A stretch of DNA of 11,980 bases from JACDDK01 sp038198445. GTDB taxonomy: Bacteria; Actinomycetota; Rubrobacteria; Rubrobacterales; Rubrobacteraceae. The notes beneath the pieces were generated by a model that saw only the letters and a list, made by a program, of their open reading frames with translations, ran no database searches and was not told the origin of the DNA. A program made the translations under genes and the position numbers. Where the stretch lies: assembly GCA_038198445.1 (NCBI GenBank), contig JBBPZZ010000175.1:1-11980 (forward strand). The letters run 5' to 3'. Positions 6,580-11,980 of this stretch are shown one piece after another; position 1 is the first letter of the stretch, and every line of letters begins with the position of its first letter.

Positions 6580-7824
6580 CTAGGCGCGGCGCAGGGTGAA
6601 CCGGAAGCTGGCGCCGCCGTGTAATGGGCTCTCCGCCGAGATCTCGCCGCCGTGGGCTTCGATGAGACCGCGCGCTATGGCGAGCCCGAGGCCCGCCCCG
6701 GCATCTTTCGCGGTTTCCTTACGCGTCCTGGATATCTCGCCCCGGAAGGATCGGTCAAAGACACGCGGCAGGTCCTCGGCCGCGATACCCTCGCCGGTGT
6801 CGGCTATCTCGACCTGGACTACTTCGCCGCGAGGCTCGGCCCGCAGGGAGATGGTGCCGTTGGATGGGGTGTGGCGGAGGGCGTTGGAGATCAGGTTGTA
6901 GAGCACGCGCTGGAGCCTCGGCGGGTTCATGAGGACCGGGTCCACGCCGCCGGAGACCTCACCGACCAGGTGGACGCCCTGCTGCCTGGCCTGGGGCTGG
7001 AAGGTGGAAAGGGTGTCGGAGATCAGGTCGTGCAGCGAGGCTTGTTCTAGCTCCAGCTTCATCACCCCGGCGTCTATTCGCGCAAGCTCGAAGAGATCGT
7101 CCACGAGACGGCTCAGGTGCGTCAGCTCGCGGCGGGCGGAGTCCAGGTAGCGGCTCTCGGTCTCCGGCGTGTCGGCGACTCCGTCGGCGAGGGCTTCGAT
7201 GAGGGCGCGGGTGGCGGTAAGCGGCGTGCGGAGGTCGTGCGAGACGGAGGCGATTAGGTCCCGGCGCGCTTTCTCCATATCGTGCTCGCGTTCTGAAGAG
7301 CCCTTGAGAGAACGGGCCATACGGTTGAAGTCGTCCGCGAGGCCGGCTATCTCGTCATGTCCGTCCGCCGGAATCGTGGAGTCGAGATCCCCCTCGGAGA
7401 TCCGCGCGGCTCCCTGTCTTACACGCTCGATGCGGCTCGCCATTGGCGCGGCGCAGAGCAGGCTGAAACCGATGCAGAGAACAGCCGCGAAGAGCAGCAT
7501 CGTAAGCAGAAGCGCGAGGTCGTGGCCCGAGATGAACATGGCCTGCGCGGCGGCCAGTATCATGACGAGGAGCAGCATGCTGCCGATCAGTCCGGATCCC
7601 ACGAGTTGCGCCCGCACGCCACCGAGCCGCCCCATCACGGCGGGCCGCACCAGCAAGAGCGCCAGCACTCCGACCCCGCCTCCGGCTCCCGCTAGCAAGA
7701 CTGCTATATCCAACACGTCCGAGGTGGGTACGCCGAATACCGCGGCGCCCGACGTTAGCGCCACCACCAGGGCGCCGATCAGGAACAGCAGCGCCAGTCC
7801 AGCCGTTTGAAGCGCCTTCTTCAT
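6580..7824 (-). CDS. Membrane sensor histidine kinase with HAMP domain (MprB/BaeS-like)
   Basis: A 414-residue HAMP-containing histidine kinase that should autophosphorylate and pass phosphate to the regulator encoded just upstream. Four hydrophobic segments fill residues 7-126 with little extracytoplasmic sequence, so the sensor probably detects a signal in or at the membrane rather than with a large external domain. HAMP spans about 127-180, and the dimerisation/phosphoacceptor helix has His196 in SVSHDLRTPLTA. The ATPase domain shows the N box (310-314, NLISN), G1 (Asp342-Thr-Gly-Glu-Gly), the F box (VFDRSFRG) and G2 (GAGLGLAI, 376-383). The start at 7824 is chosen over an upstream in-frame ATG at 7854 because it overlaps the regulator stop as ATGA (7821-7824), sits behind GGAGG and starts at the first membrane helix. 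The signal is unknown; neighbours suggest envelope or oxidative stress. Confidence 0.92.
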   Translation of the reverse strand: MKKALQTAGLALLFLIGALVVALTSGAAVFGVPTSDVLDIAVLLAGAGGGVGVLALLLVRPAVMGRLGGVRAQLVGSGLIGSMLLLVMILAAAQAMFISGHDLALLLTMLLFAAVLCIGFSLLCAAPMASRIERVRQGAARISEGDLDSTIPADGHDEIAGLADDFNRMARSLKGSSEREHDMEKARRDLIASVSHDLRTPLTATRALIEALADGVADTPETESRYLDSARRELTHLSRLVDDLFELARIDAGVMKLELEQASLHDLISDTLSTFQPQARQQGVHLVGEVSGGVDPVLMNPPRLQRVLYNLISNALRHTPSNGTISLRAEPRGEVVQVEIADTGEGIAAEDLPRVFDRSFRGEISRTRKETAKDAGAGLGLAIARGLIEAHGGEISAESPLHGGASFRFTLRRA

Positions 7825-8510
7825 CCGCCTCCGAACTTGTAGCCGACGCCCCACACCGTTTGGAGGTAGCTGGGTTGGGTCGGGTCGGTCTCTATCTTCT
7901 CGCGCAGGCGCCGCACATGCACAGTCACGGTGCTCGTCTCGGCGGCGAACGTGTAGCCCCAGACCGTCTCCATGAGGTGATCTCTGGTGTAGACCCTACC
8001 GGGGCTGGAGGCGAGATAGTACAGGAGGTCAAACTCGCGCGCCGTAAGCGTTACGGGCTCGTCTTTCGCGAAGACCTCGCGCTTGTTGGGATCTATCCGC
8101 AGCTTGTCGAAATCGAGAATCTTTTCGCCAATGCTCTCCGCCCCGGACTCTTCGACGCGCCGCAGCACCGCAGCGACCCTGGCGGCCAGCTCGCGCGGCG
8201 AGAAAGGCTTTACCACGTAGTCGTCCGCGCCGAGGCTGAGGCCGACTATGCGTTCCTCTTCCTCGCCCTTCGCTGTCAACATTATGAGGGGGACCCGACG
8301 CTCGGACTGCATGCGGCGGCAGACCTCCAGGCCGTTTATCTTGGGCAGCATCAAGTCAAGCACTACCAGGTCCGGCTTGCACTTCCGGAAGACTTCCAGC
8401 GCCTCTTCGCCATTGGCGGCGGAGACGACCGTATGACCGTCCCGCCGCAGGTAGAGGCCGACCACCTCCCGGATGTTCGGCTCGTCATCAACGACTAGAA
8501 CTTTAGCCAA
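7821..8510 (-). CDS. OmpR/PhoB-family response regulator, TTG start
   Basis: A 229-residue DNA-binding response regulator paired with the kinase that follows. The receiver domain (1-118) has the acidic pocket Asp8-Asp9, phosphoacceptor Asp52 (LVVLDLMLP), Thr79 and Lys101 (VVKPFSP). The winged-helix domain (about 128-227) has the expected TLTAREFDLL, the helix STVTVHVRRLREKI and the wing VWGVGYKF. All functional residues are present. No ATG or GTG lies at the right place. TTG at 8508-8510 follows GAGGAG by four bases and gives MAKVLVVDDE, the normal start of the family; the open frame upstream is only antisense to the msrAB gene. Transcription probably begins just upstream (perfect TATAAT at 8542-8547). 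The stop overlaps the kinase ATG. Targets are unknown; flanking redox genes are natural candidates. Confidence 0.93.
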   Translation of the reverse strand: MAKVLVVDDEPNIREVVGLYLRRDGHTVVSAANGEEALEVFRKCKPDLVVLDLMLPKINGLEVCRRMQSERRVPLIMLTAKGEEEERIVGLSLGADDYVVKPFSPRELAARVAAVLRRVEESGAESIGEKILDFDKLRIDPNKREVFAKDEPVTLTAREFDLLYYLASSPGRVYTRDHLMETVWGYTFAAETSTVTVHVRRLREKIETDPTQPSYLQTVWGVGYKFGGG

Positions 8511-8520
8511 CGAACTCCTC
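8511..8520 (-). promoter_or_regulatory. Shine-Dalgarno deciding the TTG start
   Basis: On the minus strand GAGGAG (8515-8520) precedes TTG (8508-8510) by four bases. No other start codon near the N-terminal receiver strand has such a site, so this fixes the regulator start. Confidence 0.7.
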
Positions 8521-8534
8521 GACTCTCCACTCTT

Positions 8535-8653
8535 ATTCACGATTATAACGCGAGATATACACTCACTCCTCCGCAAGCTGGTCTGTCCGTCGGTCCATGA
8601 CGTTAGGTGAAAAGAGGAGGCGCAGGATAACCCCACGGACGTTAGAGAACATC
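8535..8653 (-). promoter_or_regulatory. Promoter region of the two-component operon
   Basis: The minus strand carries a perfect TATAAT (plus-strand ATTATA, 8542-8547) preceded by T and placed about 32 bases before the TTG start, giving a short leader. The 17-base-upstream hexamer is AGGAGT, a poor -35, so activation by a regulator or an alternative upstream element is likely. Further upstream the octamer GACGTTAG (plus strand) occurs twice in direct orientation, at 8599-8606 and 8638-8645. These are candidate operator half-sites. The same interval must also end transcription of msrAB; no T-tailed hairpin is visible. Confidence 0.45.
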
Positions 8654-9736
8654 CTAGCGCCGCTCCAGATCTAGCGCGACGCTGTTCATGCACCACCGTT
8701 GCCCGCCGGCTTCCCTCGGTCCGTCGTCGAAGACGTGGCCGAGGTGGGAGTGGCAGCGGGCGCAGCGGGCCTCGGTACGAGCCATCCCGTATGAGCGATC
8801 CTCGACCAGTTCGACGGCGTCCGGCGAGACCGCCTCGGTGAAGCTCGGCCAGCCGGTGCCGGAGTGAAATTTCGTCCGGCCGTCGAAGAGTGGATTGCCG
8901 CAGGCGGCGCAGTGGTAGAGACCATCGTCGTCGGTGTCCACGTACTCGCCAGAGAACGGGCGCTCGGTTCCAGCCTCGCGCAACACGGCGTACTGCTCGG
9001 GTGAGAGCAGCTTCCGCCACGCCTCATCGCTGTCGGGGACCGGTGGTAGCGCGCCGTTGGTCTCGGGCTTAGTTGCCGCGTCGACGCCGAGCCCCACCGG
9101 GCAGCTCACGCCGGTGCCGCCCAGGCCGCAGTAACCGTTCGGTTTCTTGTGCAGGTACTGCTGATGGTAGTCCTCGGCGTAGTAGAACGGACCAATGGCC
9201 GCTATCTCCGTGGCGACGGGACCGTAACCCGCCGCCTTCAGTTCCTCCTCGTATCCGGCGCGGGTCTCTTCGACGAGCTGGCGTTGCTCGTCGTCCGTGT
9301 AGTAGACCGCCGAGCGGTACTGGGTGCCGACGTCGTTGCCCTGGCGCATCTCCTGGGTGGGGTCGTGGGCCTCCCAGAACACCGCGAGCAGGTCGCGGTA
9401 GGGGATCTTCTCGGGATCAAAGACGACCAGCACGGCTTCGGTGTGCCCGGTCCGGCCGCTGCAGACCTCCCCGTAGGTGGGGTTAGGCGTGTAGCCTCCC
9501 GCGTAGCCGACCGCCGTCGTGAAGACGCCCTCCGTCTGCCAGAAAACGCGCTCGGCCCCCCAGAAACAACCGAGGCCGAAGACCGCCGTGCTCAGACCTT
9601 CCGGGAACAGCGGCTTGATGGGCGTGCCGAGGACGGCGTGCGTATCGGGGATGGGAAACACCGGATGTTCCCGGCCGGGGAGCGCGTCCCCGGGCGAAAC
9701 TATCGTGGGCTTTGGGCGATTGAATAGAAACCTCAT
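8654..9736 (-). CDS. msrAB: MsrA-MsrB fusion, peptide methionine sulfoxide reductase
   Basis: A 360-residue bifunctional repair enzyme that reduces both stereoisomers of methionine sulfoxide in proteins, using thioredoxin. The MsrA domain (about 38-215) has catalytic Cys57 in the signature GCFWG, the substrate-site segments YAGGYTPNPTYGEVCSG and HDPT, and recycling cysteines at 203 and 212 (GYCGLGG, SCP). The MsrB domain (about 240-357) has zinc ligands Cys276/Cys279 and Cys325/Cys328, HSGTGWPSF, HLGHVFDDGP and catalytic Cys349 in RWCMNSV. All catalytic residues are present. There is no signal peptide or membrane helix, so it should act in the cytoplasm. Start ATG 9736 has AAGGAG five bases upstream, overlapping the stop of the peroxiredoxin gene (gap 9 bases): same operon. 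Confidence 0.96.
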   Translation of the reverse strand: MRFLFNRPKPTIVSPGDALPGREHPVFPIPDTHAVLGTPIKPLFPEGLSTAVFGLGCFWGAERVFWQTEGVFTTAVGYAGGYTPNPTYGEVCSGRTGHTEAVLVVFDPEKIPYRDLLAVFWEAHDPTQEMRQGNDVGTQYRSAVYYTDDEQRQLVEETRAGYEEELKAAGYGPVATEIAAIGPFYYAEDYHQQYLHKKPNGYCGLGGTGVSCPVGLGVDAATKPETNGALPPVPDSDEAWRKLLSPEQYAVLREAGTERPFSGEYVDTDDDGLYHCAACGNPLFDGRTKFHSGTGWPSFTEAVSPDAVELVEDRSYGMARTEARCARCHSHLGHVFDDGPREAGGQRWCMNSVALDLERR

Positions 9737-9745
9737 GCTCTCTCC

Positions 9746-10627
9746 TTATCTAGATGTCCTAAAAGGAACACTGTCGCGGGCCGGCGATTCGCCGGCCCCG
9801 TCTCTCTGTACGTTGCGGGCGGTCGGGCCGGATGGATGGTCCACGACCTCGAACTTCACCGGCGTGCCGGGAAGGATGGTACGGTAGCCCTCGCCGGGGA
9901 TGGCGGTGAAGTTGAAGAACACGTCCTCGCCGCCGTCGTCGCGAGAGATCTCACCGTTCCCAGCCGCGAGGTCGAACGACTTTACGCGGCCGCTCGCCAC
10001 CGTCAGCCCGTTCGCTCCTACTGGCGGCGCGCCGTCGAGCCACTCTTGCTGAGGGATTCGGATGCTCTTCGCCTCCGGCGTGTCGAACGCCTCGTAGCGG
10101 TAGTCCCTCCGGGTCTGCATGATCTCCCGCAGGTCGCGCCGCAACTCCTCTAACGTCGGGCGGCCGACGAAGTACCAACCGTCGTAGACCTTATGGATGG
10201 TCAGGTCGGGCCGCAACACGAACGTGTGAGGCTGGGCGGTGTAGGCGTACTCGCCTTCGGTCTCATCCAGGATGTTTATGCGCTTGATGACCTCCCGGTC
10301 CTCGTCCGACAGGAACGGCCACTCAGCGCCGAGGCCCGCGCGGAAGGCCGCGCCGACCATCGGCGAGTCGACGCTCACCGTAACGAGCTTGCAGTAGTTG
10401 ACCGCCAGCTCGGACTGGAACCGGACCAGTCCCCGCATCTGTTCCTGGTCCCTGGGGCAGAAGAAACCGCGCCCGAAGTTCACTATGAGCGGGTATCCGT
10501 CCGTGGGGCCCAGCTTCTCGTCCATCGGACTTGGCTTCGTGTAACCGGAGAGCCGGCGCGGCTTCTTGCGGTGGTCCGGCAGCTCGACGTCGGGGAAGGT
10601 CTCGCCGGCCTTAAGGTTGGTAGTCAT
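9746..10627 (-). CDS. Peroxiredoxin-like protein fused to a C-terminal cold-shock-like domain
   Basis: A 293-residue protein of two parts. Residues 1-175 are a thioredoxin-fold AhpC/TSA (redoxin) domain: AGETFPDVELPD at the start, the strand IVNFGRGFFCPRDQEQM with a candidate peroxidatic Cys57 (Phe-Phe-Cys-Pro), VTVSVDSP, WPFLSDED and AQPHTFVLRPD. Cys79 is the only other cysteine, so a classical two-cysteine mechanism is uncertain. Residues about 212-275 match the cold-shock domain: GRVKSFD, an Asp-Asp-Gly-Gly-Glu-Asp turn, VFFNFTAI (RNP2-like), GEGYR, G-T-P-V-K-F-E-V and GPTARNV. In RNP1 the usual K-G-F-G-F is A-G-N-G-E (222-226), so both aromatic bases of that motif are lost, while Phe237 and Phe240 of RNP2 remain. 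Likely role: reduction of peroxide or related oxidants; what the second domain binds is open. It starts 5 bases after the reductase stop, with GAGG inside the end of that gene, and its stop overlaps the msrAB ribosome binding site. Confidence 0.85.
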   Translation of the reverse strand: MTTNLKAGETFPDVELPDHRKKPRRLSGYTKPSPMDEKLGPTDGYPLIVNFGRGFFCPRDQEQMRGLVRFQSELAVNYCKLVTVSVDSPMVGAAFRAGLGAEWPFLSDEDREVIKRINILDETEGEYAYTAQPHTFVLRPDLTIHKVYDGWYFVGRPTLEELRRDLREIMQTRRDYRYEAFDTPEAKSIRIPQQEWLDGAPPVGANGLTVASGRVKSFDLAAGNGEISRDDGGEDVFFNFTAIPGEGYRTILPGTPVKFEVVDHPSGPTARNVQRDGAGESPARDSVPFRTSR

Positions 10628-10632
10628 ATCGT

Positions 10633-11980
10633 TTATTCCTCGAAGCTGGCGAACAGGTTGTTGAGGGATTCGGCGAGGGTGGGATGGGCGAACATGCCGT
10701 CCCGGAGCGCGGTGTAGGGGACCTGGCCCATCATCGCTATCTGGATCATCGACATGATCTCACCGCCCTCTATCCCAAGCACCGCGCAACCGAGGATCTG
10801 ACCGCTCCCGGCGTCCACGATTGCCTTCATGAAGCCCCGCGTCTCGTCCGTCTCAAGCGCCCGCGCAACGTGGGTCATCGGCATCTTCGCGACCAGGATG
10901 TCGCGGTCTTGCTCCCGCGCCTCCGTCTCGCTCAGGCCCACCCGTCCTAGCTGTGGATCTATGAAGACGGTGTAGGGTACTAGGCGATCCGTAATGGTGG
11001 CGGTCCCACCCTCTAGCCGGTTCGTATTGAGTACGTGGAAATCGTCGTAGGAGACGTGGGTGAAGGCCGGACCCCCCTTCGCGTCGCCTAGCGAGTAGAC
11101 GCCCTCCGCGCTGGTCTCCAGCTTCTCGTTTACCTCGACGAAACCGCGCTCGTCCGTCTCGACGCCGGCCGCCTCCAGGTTGAGCGAGTCCGTGTTCGGG
11201 GGGCGGCCGATAGCTACGAGAAGGTGGGAGCCTTCGAGCGCCTGTTCGCCGCTCTCGTTCTTGACGGTGAGCTGAATCTTGCCGTCACCGTCCTGCGCTA
11301 CTTGCCGGGCCTCGGTCTCGAGCAGCACCTCGATGCCGTCCTCGCGCAGTATGTCGGCTACGGCCTCGGCCACGTCGGCGTCCTCGCGGGCGAGGAGTTG
11401 TTTACCCCGCTGCACTATAGTCACCTCGCTGCCGAAGCGGCGAAACATCTGGGCGAACTCAAGGCCAACGTAGCCGCCGCCGAGGACCAGCAGGTGATCC
11501 GGTACTTCGTCCAGCTCCATGACCGAGGTCGAGTCGAGGCTGGGTACGTCGTCCAGGCCGTCTATCGGCGGGCTGGCGGGGCGGGCGCCGACGTTTATGA
11601 AGATTTCATCGGCGGTCAACTGCGCCGTCCCGCCGTCGTTCAGGCTGACTTCGATCTCTTTGGAGCCCGTGAACCGGCCCTCGCCCATAAAGAGGTCCAG
11701 GTTCTCAGTGGCTTCGATACCCTTCTCGCTGCCGCCGCGGAAGCTATCGACGATGTCGCGCTTGCGCTGCCGGACCTTGACCATGTCCACGTTCACCGGG
11801 CCGTCCTGGACGCCGTAATCCGCTGAGCGGCGGTCGAGATGGGCGACACGGGCGCTCGCGACCATCGTCTTGGTCGGAGTGCAGCCCACGTTGACGCAGG
11901 TGCCGCCGACGTGCTCGCGCTCGATGATTGCGGTCTTGCGTCCGGCGGCGGCGAAGGCGGAGGCCAGCGGGTTGCCGCCC
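10633..11980 (-). CDS. RclA/mercuric-reductase-like pyridine nucleotide-disulfide oxidoreductase, 5' end outside window
   Basis: FAD-dependent NAD(P)H oxidoreductase of the group-I disulfide reductase fold, soluble and dimeric in the family. At the right edge the frame continues as GGNPLASAFAAAGRKT, so the FAD Rossmann glycines are partly cut off. The redox-active pair is Cys-Val-Asn-Val-Gly-Cys (codons 11896-11898 and 11881-11883) in GGTCVNVGCTPTKTM. Then come INVGARPA, the nucleotide-binding LGGGYVGLEFAQMFRRFGSE, the second FAD motif YSLGDAKGGPAFTHVSYDD, and a dimerisation domain with YTVFIDPQLGRVGLS and FAHPTLAESLNNLF, which has the His-Pro-x-x-x-Glu active-site pair. The protein ends FASFEE with no C-terminal Cys-Cys, so true mercuric reductase is unlikely. 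The layout resembles E. coli RclA (hypochlorous acid resistance) and MerA-like proteins of unknown substrate. It leads an operon with the peroxiredoxin (5-base gap) and msrAB. Confidence 0.9.
   Translation of the reverse strand, partial: GGNPLASAFAAAGRKTAIIEREHVGGTCVNVGCTPTKTMVASARVAHLDRRSADYGVQDGPVNVDMVKVRQRKRDIVDSFRGGSEKGIEATENLDLFMGEGRFTGSKEIEVSLNDGGTAQLTADEIFINVGARPASPPIDGLDDVPSLDSTSVMELDEVPDHLLVLGGGYVGLEFAQMFRRFGSEVTIVQRGKQLLAREDADVAEAVADILREDGIEVLLETEARQVAQDGDGKIQLTVKNESGEQALEGSHLLVAIGRPPNTDSLNLEAAGVETDERGFVEVNEKLETSAEGVYSLGDAKGGPAFTHVSYDDFHVLNTNRLEGGTATITDRLVPYTVFIDPQLGRVGLSETEAREQDRDILVAKMPMTHVARALETDETRGFMKAIVDAGSGQILGCAVLGIEGGEIMSMIQIAMMGQVPYTALRDGMFAHPTLAESLNNLFASFEE

Noticed and set aside
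7825..7854. Upstream ATG (7854) for the histidine kinase
   Set aside because: It would add ten Arg-rich residues inside the regulator gene; the ATG at 7824 has GGAGG and the ATGA overlap.
8511..9020. N-terminal extension of the response regulator frame
   Set aside because: It overlaps the well-supported MsrB domain on the same strand in another frame and is Arg/Ser-rich noise; the receiver domain starts at the TTG.
11224..11826. Long plus-strand open frame opposite the reductase
   Set aside because: It is a shadow of the GC-rich reductase gene; the minus-strand frame has all family motifs and the plus-strand peptide matches nothing.
10633..11980. True mercuric reductase (merA) of a mercury resistance operon
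   Set aside because: No C-terminal Cys-Cys pair, no merR, merT or merP neighbours, and the C-terminal part fits RclA-like proteins better.

Overview
The window looks like a GC-rich actinobacterial chromosome. Rubrobacteraceae is my best guess. It rests on the overall composition, the GTG/TTG-type starts, the DipZ-like Cys-Tyr-Asn-Cys thioredoxin, the MprAB-like two-component pair and the dense set of redox genes; no rRNA or other marker is present to confirm it. There are eight real protein-coding genes (two cut by the window edges), one gene relic, and no RNA gene, CRISPR array or recognisable insertion sequence.

Left part, + strand: the C-terminal two thirds of a flavin-dependent aromatic-ring hydroxylase (2-1117) is followed by about 450 bases with no intact gene. 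That gap holds a decayed C-terminal piece of indole-3-glycerol phosphate synthase (trpC, about 1307-1486), an unplaced minus-strand coding-like fragment (about 1120-1295) and a plausible promoter. Next comes a large stand-alone restriction-modification enzyme of the type ISP/IIG kind (1592-4927). It has an N-terminal PD-ExK nuclease, an N6-adenine methyltransferase core and a C-terminal specificity region in one chain. The relic plus a solitary R-M gene marks this as the accessory part of the window.

Right part, - strand: everything from 4989 to the right edge reads leftward and concerns thiol redox and oxidative damage. In transcription order there are three groups. (a) A tight three-gene operon encodes an RclA/MerA-like pyridine nucleotide-disulfide reductase (cut by the right edge), a peroxiredoxin carrying a C-terminal cold-shock-like domain, and an MsrA-MsrB fusion; the gaps are 5 and 9 bases. 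(b) A two-component pair follows: an OmpR/PhoB-type regulator starting with TTG behind a good Shine-Dalgarno and a perfect TATAAT, overlapping its histidine kinase by ATGA. (c) A CcdA-type membrane electron carrier overlaps, again by ATGA, a membrane-anchored DipZ-like thioredoxin.

Taken together, (a)-(c) suggest a reactive-oxygen or reactive-chlorine defence cluster: oxidant and methionine sulfoxide reduction in the cytoplasm, electron export through CcdA to an extracytoplasmic thioredoxin, and a sensor kinase between them. The cooperation is inferred from gene content and order. The most unusual single item is the peroxiredoxin/cold-shock-domain fusion, whose RNP1 aromatic positions are replaced.
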